DNA from: Paraburkholderia sp. PGU19
GTDB lineage: Bacteria > Pseudomonadota > Gammaproteobacteria > Burkholderiales > Burkholderiaceae
DNA length: 64,000 nucleotides
Direction: 5' to 3'
Assembly: GCF_013426915.1 (NCBI RefSeq)
Contig: NZ_AP023181.1
Location: 558,001 to 622,000, forward strand
Every line of letters starts with the position of its first letter. Position 1 is the stretch's first letter. Shown piece by piece: positions 28,343 through 36,946 of this stretch. The position numbers and the translations under genes were made by a program. The notes beneath the pieces were generated by a model, which saw nothing but the letters and a program-made list of their open reading frames with translations, did no database searches and had not been told where the DNA came from.

Positions 28343-29118
28343 ATGCAGGTAATCCCGGTTCTCGATCTGCTCGACGGCCACGCAGTGCGCGCGATACGCG
28401 GCGACCGCGCGAACTATCGGCCCATTCAGTCATCGCTGTGCGCAACGAGCGAACCGTTGCCCGTCGCCCGCGCGCTCGTTGCCGCGACAGCCGCGCCCGC
28501 GCTGTACGTGGCGGACCTCGGCGCGATCATGTCGCGCGAAGCCGACCCGTCGACGCTGGCCGCGCTCGCCGCGAGCCTCGCGCATCCGCATGCGCATATC
28601 GGGCCACACAGCGGCCCGTTCGAAATTTGGCTCGACGCGGGCTTCGCCGACTTCCCGTCGATGCTTGCCCATCTCTCGCGCATCGTCGCTGCAACCGGCT
28701 CCGCGCAAACGCGCATCGTGCCCGTGTTCGGCTCCGAATCGTTGCGCTCGCTCGACGCGCTGCGCGAAGCCGAAGCGGCGGGCTACGCGCCCATCCTGTC
28801 GCTCGATCATCGCGGCCGTCAGCTGATCGCGGCCCCGAACTCGCGCAGGCACTGCGTTCTGCCGCGTCGTGGCCGTCGCGCGTGATCGTGATGACGCTCG
28901 ATCAGGTCGGCGCCGACGCCGGCCCCGACCTCGATACGTTCAACCTGATCCACGCGCAGGCGGGCCAGCGTTCGATCATCGGCGCAGGCGGCATCCGCCA
29001 TCGCGACGATCTCGATGCAGCGGCACGCAGCGGCGCACATGCATGGCTGATCGCATCGGCGCTTCATGACGGCAGGCTTCGCACCGCAGACGCAACGCGC
29101 TCAGACGCTGCAGCGTGA
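28343..29118 (+). pseudogene. HisA-like protein with a one-base frameshift
   Basis: The first part (28343 to about 28828) encodes a HisA/HisF-like barrel: MQVIPVLDLLDGHAVRAIRGDRANY, ALYVADLGAI, and PILSLDHRGRQLI. The conserved reading then continues in another frame, GPELAQALRSAASW... IGAGGIRHRDDLDAA, to the stop at 29118. One missing base at about 28829-28830, within ATCGCGGCCCC, explains it: restoring a G gives LIGGPELAQ. As written, the first frame stops at 28885 with an unrelated tail. HisA-like proteins recur in methylofuran/H4MPT clusters and are not the histidine enzyme. This may be a sequencing error or a true recent mutation. Confidence 0.82.
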
Positions 29119-29411
29119 TCCGCGAAACAATATCCATGCCACGCAATCCGCGTTGCAGCAACGGCGCGGCTCGCATGCGCAGTGGGCCGCGCACTGTCCT
29201 CAAGTGACACACTGTTGCAGCGCGAAGCACATACTGTGCTGCGCGTGGCCTGTCGCGGGGCGGGACGTATTGGGCCGCTCATGAGGTGTTCACGTTCGAC
29301 GCAGCGGGTCGTTTCCCTGCGCGCTCACATCGAAATGCCGGCGACCGTGCTGGCGCAAGGCCGCCACGCGGCAACAACGAAATCGGCACGGACCTTGCTG
29401 GTCGGGGTCTT
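29119..29411. promoter_or_regulatory. Leader region of the fhc operon
   Basis: 293 bp with no convincing gene, between the HisA-like gene and fhcB. It should contain the promoter of fhcBADC. The only recognisable element is the sigma-54-like site at 29384-29399 at its very end. Confidence 0.45.
29384..29399 (+). promoter_or_regulatory. Sigma-54-like element immediately before fhcB
   Basis: CGGCACG, four bases (GACC), then TTGCT, a good match with correct spacing. But the predicted transcript would start near 29410, only about 2 nt before the fhcB ATG at 29412, making a leaderless message. Either fhcB starts later or the match is chance. Confidence 0.3.
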
Positions 29412-30800
29412 ATGCACGAGTCCACGTCCCCCGTCACGCATGTCAACGCGACATCGGCCGCCGATGGGCCATTGCCATCCGTTTCGACAACTCACGACTG
29501 GACCTGCCCCTTCTGCCCGTTGCTGTGCGACGACATCGAGGCGCATCTCTCCGGCGCTCAGACGCTCGCCGCGCCCGACACGCAATGCGCGCGGCTCGCC
29601 GATGCCTTGACCCGCTACGACGCCAGCGACAACGTCTGCTCGCCGGTAGTCGACGGCTCCCCGGTCTCACTCGATATCGCACTCGACGCAGCCGCCGCCG
29701 TGCTCGCGCAGGCGCGCCGGCCGCTCTTCGGTGGCTGCGCGACGGACATCGCCGGCGCGCGCGCTCTTTATGCGCTCGCTGCCGGTTGCGGCGCGATCCT
29801 CGATTCGCTGCATGGCGACGCACTGAGCGCCTCGACACTTGCGCTGCAGGATCGCGGCGCGTTCTTCACGACCTTGTCCGAAGTGCGCACACGCGCCGAT
29901 CTGCTGGTGGTTTTCTCATGCGAACCTGCTGCGCGGCATCCGCGCTTTTACGAGCGCATTGCGAGCGGCACATCGATGCAGCGCGATATCCGTTTCGTCT
30001 GTTGCGACATCGATCCCGCTGCCAGCCAGGCTAGCGACACGCGTAATGCGTCGATACTCGCCAACGCTTCGCCGCACGACGTGCTCGCGCTCTGGTCGGC
30101 ACTTGCCGAAGGCCGCAAAGCCGAATCGCTCGATGACGGCGCGGGCATCACGACGGCGCTCGCTTCGTTGATGGCGCGCATCGCCGAAGCGCGCTACACG
30201 GCGTTCGTGATCGAGCCGGCTGCGCTGCCTCACCCGCATGCAGCGCTGCTGATCGAAGCGCTGCACCGTATCGTCAAGGCGATCAACCGAACGAGCCGCG
30301 CAGGCGTCCTGACGCTTGGCGGTGCGGACGGCGTGCTGAGCGTCAACCAGACAATCACGTGGCTGTCGGGCTTTCCGCTACGGACGCGCGTGTCGAAGCC
30401 CGGCCGGCTACCGGGCACGCCGCCGCTCGACCACGATCCTTATCGCTATCGCACCGACCGTCTGCTCGCTGCGGGCGAAGCGGATGTGTTGCTGTGGACG
30501 GCGAGCTTCGACCCGCATCCGCTGCCGTCTACGCTCGACGCGAACACGCCTGTGATCGTGCTCGGCACGCCTGCGCTTGGATCTGCGCTCGATACACAAA
30601 CACGCAGCGCGAAGACGATCTTCATTCCCGTCGCGACGCCCGGCATCGATAGCGATGGCCATCTGTTTCGCGTCGATACGTCCGTCGTCGTGCCACTGCA
30701 TGCGGCGCGGCACGTTGCGCTGCCAACCGTTGCAACCATCGCGACGCATCTAGCCGACGCGCTCGCGGCACGCGCCGCGCAGACACGGAGTCCTGCATGA
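29412..30800 (+). CDS. fhcB: Formyltransferase/hydrolase complex subunit B
   Basis: 462 residues, related to the molybdopterin subunit FmdB/FwdB of formylmethanofuran dehydrogenase. In bacteria the Fhc complex does not do redox chemistry: it transfers the formyl group from H4MPT and hydrolyses it to formate, and FhcB is thought to be a structural remnant. Here the N-terminal WTCPFCPLLCDDIEA still holds three Cys and a fourth in DTQCARL, as in Fe-S-containing relatives. The start is ATG 29412 with GGGG upstream; the frame is open further 5'. It overlaps fhcA by ATGA. Confidence 0.88.
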   Translation: MHESTSPVTHVNATSAADGPLPSVSTTHDWTCPFCPLLCDDIEAHLSGAQTLAAPDTQCARLADALTRYDASDNVCSPVVDGSPVSLDIALDAAAAVLAQARRPLFGGCATDIAGARALYALAAGCGAILDSLHGDALSASTLALQDRGAFFTTLSEVRTRADLLVVFSCEPAARHPRFYERIASGTSMQRDIRFVCCDIDPAASQASDTRNASILANASPHDVLALWSALAEGRKAESLDDGAGITTALASLMARIAEARYTAFVIEPAALPHPHAALLIEALHRIVKAINRTSRAGVLTLGGADGVLSVNQTITWLSGFPLRTRVSKPGRLPGTPPLDHDPYRYRTDRLLAAGEADVLLWTASFDPHPLPSTLDANTPVIVLGTPALGSALDTQTRSAKTIFIPVATPGIDSDGHLFRVDTSVVVPLHAARHVALPTVATIATHLADALAARAAQTRSPA

Positions 30801-32491
30801 GCATCGCGCGACTCAGAGGCGGCCGCGTCTACGATCCCGCGAACGGCGTCGACGGCGAGCAGCGCGACATCTATATCCGCGATGGCCGCATCGTCGATGC
30901 ATCCGCCGACGGCGCCGCCGATCGCGACTACGACGCGCAAGGCATGATCGTGATGGCGGGCGGCATCGATCTGCACTCGCACATCGGCGGCGGCAAGACG
31001 AACCTGTCGCGGCTGCTGTTGCCCGAAGATCATCGCGACGACGCGCCGCGCGATGCATCGTACGAAGCCGTGCAGGACGAACGGGGCCGTTATCTGCGCA
31101 TGCCGTCGTGCGGCGTCTGCGCGCCGGGCACGCTCGCCACGGGCTACCGTTACGCGGAAATGGGCTACACGGCGGCCTTCGAGCCAGCGATGATCGCGTC
31201 GAACGCACGTCACGCGCATCTGGAAATGGGCGACACGCCGATCATCGATCACGGCGCCTACGTGATGCTCGGCAACGACGAACTGCTGCTGCAGATGCTC
31301 GCTGCGAAAGACGACTTTGAGCGCGTACGCGATTACGTCGGTTGGACGATGCACGCGAGCCGCGCGCTTGGCGTGAAGGTGGTCAATCCGGGCGGTATCT
31401 CGGCGTTCAAGTTCAACCAGCGTTCGCTCGATGTCGACGAAGCGCACGTGCACTACGGCATCACGCCGCGCGACGTGTTGCGCACGCTGACGCGCGCATT
31501 GACGGAACTGCGCGTGCCGCATCCGCTGCACGTTCACGCAAGCAACCTGGGCGTGCCGGGCAATATCGATTCGACGATCGCAACGATGGACGCCGCCGAC
31601 GGCCTGCCCATTCATCTCACGCACATTCAGTTTCATAGCTACGGCACGGAAGGCCCGCGCAAGTTCTCGTCGGGCGCGCGTGCGATTGCCGATGCCGTCA
31701 ACGCACGGCCCAATGTGTCGATCGACGTTGGACAGATCATTTTCGGGCAGACCGTGACCGCTTCCGGCGACACGATGATGCAGTTCAAGAACGCGCCGCT
31801 CGCACGGCCGCACAAGTGGATCGTCGGCGATATCGAATGCGATGCTGGGTGCGGCATCGTGCCGTTCCGCTATCGCGAGCAAAGCTATGTGAATGCGCTG
31901 CAATGGATCATCGGCCTCGAAATCTTCCTGCTGGTGAACGACCCGTGGCGCGTGTCGATGACGACCGATCATCCGAACGGCGGCCCGTTCACGAGCTATC
32001 CGCATCTGATTCGCCTGCTGATGGACAAGCCTTTCCGCGACGCGCAGATCGACCGGCTGCATCCGGAAGCGAAGGTCGCGAGCGCGCTGCCGGAACTGAC
32101 GCGCGAGTTCTCGCTGTACGACATCGCGATCATCACGCGCGCCGGCCCGGCGCGCCTGCTCGGCCTGAAGGATCGCGGCCATCTCGCGCCGGGCGCCGCC
32201 GCCGACATCGCCGTGTATCGCGACGACGCGGACCGCGAGCGGATGTTCACGTCGCCCGCTTATGTGTTCAAGGACGGCGAACTGGTCGCGCGCGACGGCA
32301 ACCTTGTGTCGACGCCGACGGGCGGTATTCACTTCGTATCGCCGGACTACGACAGGAGCATCGAAAGGACCTTGCGCCAGTACAGCGAAGCGAATCTGGC
32401 GACGAACTTCGCGCACGCCGCGATCAGCGACGACGAAATCTGCGCATGCTGTCGCGGCGGGAGGCTGCTGCCCGTCGCGTGCCTCGCGTGA
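30797..32491 (+). CDS. fhcA: Formyltransferase/hydrolase complex subunit A
   Basis: 564 residues, amidohydrolase fold. GGIDLHSHIGGGKTNLSRLL holds the metal-binding HxH; HVHASNLGVPGN and IHLTHIQFHSYG supply further His ligands; MTTDHPNGGPF carries the catalytic Asp. This subunit hydrolyses formyl-methylofuran to formate. All expected active-site segments are present. It is coupled to fhcB by ATGA and followed by fhcD after 19 bp. Confidence 0.95.
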   Translation: MSIARLRGGRVYDPANGVDGEQRDIYIRDGRIVDASADGAADRDYDAQGMIVMAGGIDLHSHIGGGKTNLSRLLLPEDHRDDAPRDASYEAVQDERGRYLRMPSCGVCAPGTLATGYRYAEMGYTAAFEPAMIASNARHAHLEMGDTPIIDHGAYVMLGNDELLLQMLAAKDDFERVRDYVGWTMHASRALGVKVVNPGGISAFKFNQRSLDVDEAHVHYGITPRDVLRTLTRALTELRVPHPLHVHASNLGVPGNIDSTIATMDAADGLPIHLTHIQFHSYGTEGPRKFSSGARAIADAVNARPNVSIDVGQIIFGQTVTASGDTMMQFKNAPLARPHKWIVGDIECDAGCGIVPFRYREQSYVNALQWIIGLEIFLLVNDPWRVSMTTDHPNGGPFTSYPHLIRLLMDKPFRDAQIDRLHPEAKVASALPELTREFSLYDIAIITRAGPARLLGLKDRGHLAPGAAADIAVYRDDADRERMFTSPAYVFKDGELVARDGNLVSTPTGGIHFVSPDYDRSIERTLRQYSEANLATNFAHAAISDDEICACCRGGRLLPVACLA

Positions 32492-32510
32492 GCATGAAGG
32501 CGGACGGGCG

Positions 32511-33470
32511 ATGCAAATCAACGACACCCTGATCGACGACACCTTCGCTGAGGCCTTCCCGATGAAGGCGACGCGTCTCGTCATCACCGCGCATACGCCG
32601 CGCTGGGCGCGCGCAGCCGCCGATTCGCTGACGGGTTTCGCCACCTCGGTGATCGACTGCGGCTGCGAAGCGGGCATCGAGCATGAGATCGCCGCCGACG
32701 CGACGCCCGATGGCCGCCCCGGCATTTCGGTGCTGATTTTCGCGGTGTCGTCGAAGGAACTGGTGAAGCAGATCGCGCGGCGCGTCGGCCAATGCGTGCT
32801 GACCTGCCCGACCACGGCCGTCTACAACGGCATCGATCCCGCGGCGACGCGCGCACCGTTATCCGACGTTGCGCCGCTTGGCGGGTCGCTGCGTTTCTTC
32901 GGCGACGGCTGGCAGATATCGAAAGTCCTCGGCGGCGTGCGCTACTGGCGCGTGCCCGTGATGGACGGCGAATTCGTCTGCGAGGAATCGGTGCAGACGG
33001 TCAAGGCCGTCGGTGGCGGCAACCTGCTGCTGCTTGCGCGCGATCTGGATAGCGCGCTCGCGGGCGCGGAAGCCGCCGTCGCCGCGATGCACCGACTCGC
33101 GAACGTGATTACGCCGTTTCCGGGCGGTGTCGTGCGGTCGGGATCGAAGATCGGCTCGAAGTACAAAGGCGCCGTCGCGTCGACCAACGATGCGTTCTGC
33201 CCGACGCTCACCGGCTTGTCGCAGCGCAGCGAACTCGATGCGCAAACGGGCTGCGTGCTGGAGATCGTGATCGACGGACTGACGGATGCGGACGTCGGCG
33301 CGGCGATGACGGCAGGCATCGAGGCGGCCTCCGCAGCGGACAAGGGCGTGGTGCGCATTTCCGCCGGGAACTATGGCGGCAAGCTCGGGCCCTACCATTT
33401 CAAGCTGCACGAACTGGCTGCGGGCATTGTGCAGCGCCCAAAAAACAACCCCACGGACGGCGCGACATGA
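32511..33470 (+). CDS. fhcD: Formylmethanofuran:H4MPT formyltransferase, subunit D
   Basis: 319 residues, Ftr family. It moves the formyl group from formyl-H4MPT to the methylofuran cofactor within the Fhc complex. Typical: INDTLIDDTFAEAFPMKATRLVITA at the N-terminus, CPTTAVYNGI, LGGSLRFFGDGWQ, and GSKIGSKYKGAVASTNDAFCP. I start at ATG 32511; the open frame runs back inside fhcA. Its stop overlaps the fhcC start. Confidence 0.95.
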   Translation: MQINDTLIDDTFAEAFPMKATRLVITAHTPRWARAAADSLTGFATSVIDCGCEAGIEHEIAADATPDGRPGISVLIFAVSSKELVKQIARRVGQCVLTCPTTAVYNGIDPAATRAPLSDVAPLGGSLRFFGDGWQISKVLGGVRYWRVPVMDGEFVCEESVQTVKAVGGGNLLLLARDLDSALAGAEAAVAAMHRLANVITPFPGGVVRSGSKIGSKYKGAVASTNDAFCPTLTGLSQRSELDAQTGCVLEIVIDGLTDADVGAAMTAGIEAASAADKGVVRISAGNYGGKLGPYHFKLHELAAGIVQRPKNNPTDGAT

Positions 33471-34330
33471 GCACGATCACGTTGCGCGTGAAAACCGCGC
33501 CGGGCTTTCGTGTGGATGGCTCGCCGCTGTTGCCATCCGCCTTGTCCGCGCTGTCGGGCGCGGAGATTGCGCAGCGGATGCTGCCTGCGGGCAACGACGC
33601 TTGCGCCATCGGCGATCTGTTTGACGTAGCCGTCGCTTCGAGCGGCGACGATGCGCGCCTCGTGATCGAAGGCGACGCAAGCTGGCTGGACCGGCTCGGC
33701 GCGCGGCTCGACGCAGGCAGTCTGCGCATCAGGGGCAGCGCTGGCGATTACGCAGGCTGGCGCATGACGGGCGGCACACTCGACATCGCCGGCGACGCAG
33801 GCCATTTCGCAGGCTGCGAAATGCGCCGCGGAACGCTCGTCGTCGCGGGCGATTGCGGCGACTTCGCAGCCGGTGCGCTGCCCGGAGGCATGGAAGGCAT
33901 GACGGGCGGCACGCTGATCGTCGCGGGCAACGCGGGCGGGCGTCTTGGCGACCGGATGCGGCGCGGCACGCTGTTGATAGGCGGCGACGCGGGCGATTAC
34001 GCAGCCTCGCGCATCGTTGCCGGGACGATCGGCATTGCGGGCCGCATCGGCGCACACTATGGTTACGGCATGCGACGCGGCACGCTGTTGATGTTGCAAC
34101 GGCCTGAACGCATCCCGCCCACTTTCACGACGGGGGGACGGGGCTTCGACGTGTTCTGGTCGCTGTTTGCGCGCGCGCTCAAGGCCGAATGCGATGCGGC
34201 GTCTGCCGTAAGCAGCGCCATTGGGCAACGCCTCGCGCCGTTTGCAGCACTCGACGCCCGCACGCCGCCGCAACGCTACGCGGGCGATCTTGCAGTCGAT
34301 GGACGCGGCGAACTGCTGGTCGTCGAATGA
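33467..34330 (+). CDS. fhcC: Formyltransferase/hydrolase complex subunit C
   Basis: 287 residues, related to FmdC/FwdC and to the C-terminal beta-helix of glutamate synthase. The middle is a repeated GxxGxxxG beta-helix pattern (GDYAGWRMTGGTLDIAGDAG, then GHFAGCEMRRGTLVVAGDCG, and so on), visible from about residue 90 to 205. It is a structural subunit of the Fhc complex. Coupled at its start to fhcD by ATGA. Confidence 0.93.
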   Translation: MSTITLRVKTAPGFRVDGSPLLPSALSALSGAEIAQRMLPAGNDACAIGDLFDVAVASSGDDARLVIEGDASWLDRLGARLDAGSLRIRGSAGDYAGWRMTGGTLDIAGDAGHFAGCEMRRGTLVVAGDCGDFAAGALPGGMEGMTGGTLIVAGNAGGRLGDRMRRGTLLIGGDAGDYAASRIVAGTIGIAGRIGAHYGYGMRRGTLLMLQRPERIPPTFTTGGRGFDVFWSLFARALKAECDAASAVSSAIGQRLAPFAALDARTPPQRYAGDLAVDGRGELLVVE

Positions 34331-34344
34331 TCGAGGGAACCGAC

Positions 34345-34911
34345 ATGAACGCGACACGCTCGACCGATATCGCGCGCAGCGGCAGAGAGAGGCCCGAGCG
34401 CTTCCCGATCGCCCTGATCGTGCTGCATTGGCTGATCGCGATCTGCATCATCGCGATGCTAGGCATCGGCCTCTATATGGTCGGACTGCCGCGCGGCCTG
34501 CCGTTCAAGGCCGTGCTGATCAACTTTCACAAGTCGCTTGGCTTGACGATTTTCCTGCTGGTGCTGATGCGCATCGGAGTTGTCATGGTATCCGGCAGGC
34601 CGCCGTTGCCGCCGATGCGAGCGTGGCAACGCGCCGCCGCGAGCGCTACGCAGGTTCTTTTATACGCAGCAATGATCGCGATGCCGGTGACGGGCTATCT
34701 CGGCTCGTCGTTCAACACCTACGGCACGCGTTTCTGGGGACTCCTGCTGCCGAAGTGGGGTTGGGACGACAAAGGGTTACGCCATTTCTGGTTCACCATT
34801 CATGAGATCGCCGCATGGATCTTCATTGCGTTGATCGCGTTGCATGTCGCTGGCGCGCTCAAGCATCAGTTGATCGACCGCGACGGGCTGTTGCACAGGA
34901 TGCTGCCGTGA
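34345..34911 (+). CDS. Cytochrome b561 family protein
   Basis: 188 residues with four predicted membrane helices; conserved His residues lie in IVLHWLIA, NFHKSLGL, FTIHEIAAW and LIALHVAGALKHQ, the b-haem ligands of the bacterial b561 family. It probably moves electrons across or within the inner membrane. It lies between fhcC and pqqB and so may link to methanol oxidation, for example as a quinone-side partner; this is inference. GAGGGA before the ATG at 34345 favours this start over the ATG at 34327 that overlaps fhcC. Confidence 0.85.
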   Translation: MNATRSTDIARSGRERPERFPIALIVLHWLIAICIIAMLGIGLYMVGLPRGLPFKAVLINFHKSLGLTIFLLVLMRIGVVMVSGRPPLPPMRAWQRAAASATQVLLYAAMIAMPVTGYLGSSFNTYGTRFWGLLLPKWGWDDKGLRHFWFTIHEIAAWIFIALIALHVAGALKHQLIDRDGLLHRMLP

Positions 34912-34981
34912 TGCGCGGCGTTCATCAATCGAGGCCTGTTTCAAAGGCGTTTTTGCACGTTCTTTCAGGAGCAAGGGGACG

Positions 34982-35902
34982 ATGAAGGTCAAGGTGCTCG
35001 GTTCGTCGGCAGGCGGCGGCTTCCCGCAATGGAACTGCAACTGCCGCAATTGCGATGGTGTGCGCAAAGGCACGATCACGGCGCGGCGGCGCACGCAGTC
35101 TTCGATTGCGGTGAGCGTGGATGGCATTGCGTGGCTGCTCGTGAACGCATCGCCCGATATCCTCGCGCAGATCGCCGCGAACCCTGAAATGCAGCCCGCG
35201 CGCCACGCGCGCGACACGGGCATCGCGGCCGTGTTGCTGATGGACGCGCAGATCGATCACGTAACCGGCCTGCTGATGCTGCGCGAAAACAGCGCGCCGC
35301 TGCCGCTGTATGCAACGGATGCCGTCTGGCAAGACCTGTCGACGGGTTTTCCCGTCGTATCGATCCTGTCGCACTACTGCGGCGTCGAACGCCACACCAT
35401 TGCGCTCGATGCGGGCCCGTTGGAGATCGCCGCCTTGCCGGGCGTGCGCATCGAGGCGCTGCCGCTGTCGAGCAAGGCGCCGCCCTACTCGCCGCATCGC
35501 GCGGCGCCGCAGCGGGGCGACAACATCGGCCTGCTGATCACGGTACCCGGTTCGGGCAAGCGCGTGTTCTATGCGCCCGGCCTCGGCGTGCTCGAGCCGC
35601 ACATCCGCGATGCGATGCGCAGTGCCGACTTGCTGCTCGTCGACGGCACGCTGTGGACCAGCGACGAGATGATCGAACTCGGCCTGTCGAAAAAGACGGC
35701 CGCCGACATGGGCCATCTCGCGCAAACGGGCCCCGGCGGCATGATCGACGTGCTGGATTCGCTCGATAGGCCCAACGCGCGAAAGGTGCTAATACATATC
35801 AACAACACGAACCCGATCCTGATCGACGACGGCCCCGAGCGGCGCACGCTCGCGCAGCACGGTATCGAAGTCGCGCACGACGGGATGTTGTTCGAGCTAT
35901 GA
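34982..35902 (+). CDS. pqqB: PQQ biosynthesis protein PqqB
   Basis: 306 residues, metallo-beta-lactamase fold. MKVKVLGSSAGGGFPQWNCNC is the hallmark N-terminus with a Zn-binding Cys motif (CNCRNC). LLMDAQIDHVTGLLMLRE holds the DxxxDH-type metal motif. PqqB is thought to hydroxylate or otherwise process the excised precursor. It is the first gene of pqqBCDE; pqqA is not upstream here but at 23077. Confidence 0.96.
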   Translation: MKVKVLGSSAGGGFPQWNCNCRNCDGVRKGTITARRRTQSSIAVSVDGIAWLLVNASPDILAQIAANPEMQPARHARDTGIAAVLLMDAQIDHVTGLLMLRENSAPLPLYATDAVWQDLSTGFPVVSILSHYCGVERHTIALDAGPLEIAALPGVRIEALPLSSKAPPYSPHRAAPQRGDNIGLLITVPGSGKRVFYAPGLGVLEPHIRDAMRSADLLLVDGTLWTSDEMIELGLSKKTAADMGHLAQTGPGGMIDVLDSLDRPNARKVLIHINNTNPILIDDGPERRTLAQHGIEVAHDGMLFEL

Positions 35903-35953
35903 GCCGCGCACATGCAAACGCAAAAGCAGACCACTGATACGGAGACGCGATCG

Positions 35954-36661
35954 ATGAGTTTCAAAGGCGACATCGGCCCGGCATGGACCCGAGAAGAATT
36001 CGAAGCGCAGTTGCGCGCGAAGGGACAGGCTTATCACATCCATCACCCGTTCAACGTGAAGATGAACAGCGGCGGATGCACGCGTGAGCAGATTCGCGGC
36101 TGGGTCGCGAACCGCTTCTATTACCAGATCAACATTCCGCTGAAAGATGCCGCCGTCCTGTCGAACTGTCCTGATCGCGAAACGCGCCGCCGCTGGGTGC
36201 TGCGCATACTCGATCACGATGGCTATGGCGAGGACGAAGGCGGGATCGAAACGTGGGCGCGACTGGGCGATGCCGTTGGGTTGTCGCGCGATGAATTGTG
36301 GTCGCTGGAACATGTGGTGCCCGGCGTGCGCTTCGCCGTCGACGCGTATGTGAACTTCGCACGCCGCGCGCCGTGGCAGGAAGCCGTGTGCTCGTCGCTC
36401 ACGGAGATTTTCGCGCCGCAGATCCACAAAGACCGGCTTTCGACGTGGCCCGGGCATTACCCGTGGATCAAGCCCGAAGGCCTGGCGTATTTCCGTTCGC
36501 GCATCTCGCTCGCGCAACGCGACGTCGAGCATGGCCTTGCTGTGACGCTCGATCATTTCCGCACGCGCGAGCAGCAGGAACGCGCGCTCGACATTCTTCA
36601 ATTCAAGCTCGACATTCTCTGGACGATGCTCGATGCGATAGAAAAGGCGTTCCCGGCATGA
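35954..36661 (+). CDS. pqqC: PQQ synthase PqqC
   Basis: 235 residues from ATG 35954, which has GGAG at a good distance; an ATG at 35912 would add 14 residues and cannot be excluded. It catalyses the final ring closure and oxidation to PQQ without a cofactor. Typical: [39 protein letters not shown], and [16 protein letters not shown]. It overlaps pqqD by ATGA. Confidence 0.95.
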   Translation: MSFKGDIGPAWTREEFEAQLRAKGQAYHIHHPFNVKMNSGGCTREQIRGWVANRFYYQINIPLKDAAVLSNCPDRETRRRWVLRILDHDGYGEDEGGIETWARLGDAVGLSRDELWSLEHVVPGVRFAVDAYVNFARRAPWQEAVCSSLTEIFAPQIHKDRLSTWPGHYPWIKPEGLAYFRSRISLAQRDVEHGLAVTLDHFRTREQQERALDILQFKLDILWTMLDAIEKAFPA

Positions 36662-36942
36662 ACACTCAAGACAACGCGCAAGCCACGGACAAACGCGGCC
36701 CGAAACTGAGCAGCCTGTTTCGCCTGCAATGGGAACCGGCGCAGGATGCGCATGTGCTGCTGTATCCCGAGGGCATGGTGAAGCTGAACCAGAGCGCCGC
36801 GCAAATCCTGTTGCGTTGCGACGGCACGCGCGACATCCCGACGCTCGTCGCGGAGCTGGAAGCGGCGTTCAATGCGACGGGACTGACGCCCGAAGTCGAA
36901 GCCTTCGTCGACCACGCGCGCTCGCGTGGCTGGCTGGAGTAA
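36658..36942 (+). CDS. pqqD: PqqA-binding chaperone PqqD
   Basis: 94 residues, a RiPP recognition element. It binds the PqqA peptide and presents it to PqqE. Conserved: [34 protein letters not shown]. It is a separate gene here, not fused to PqqC or PqqE as in some methylotrophs. The next start, pqqE, follows after 4 bp. Confidence 0.93.
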   Translation: MNTQDNAQATDKRGPKLSSLFRLQWEPAQDAHVLLYPEGMVKLNQSAAQILLRCDGTRDIPTLVAELEAAFNATGLTPEVEAFVDHARSRGWLE

Positions 36943-36946
36943 CAGC

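Noticed and set aside
30446..32815. 789-codon open frame on the minus strand
   Set aside because: It is the antisense shadow of fhcB, fhcA and fhcD, with no family similarity and a composition expected of high-GC antisense frames.
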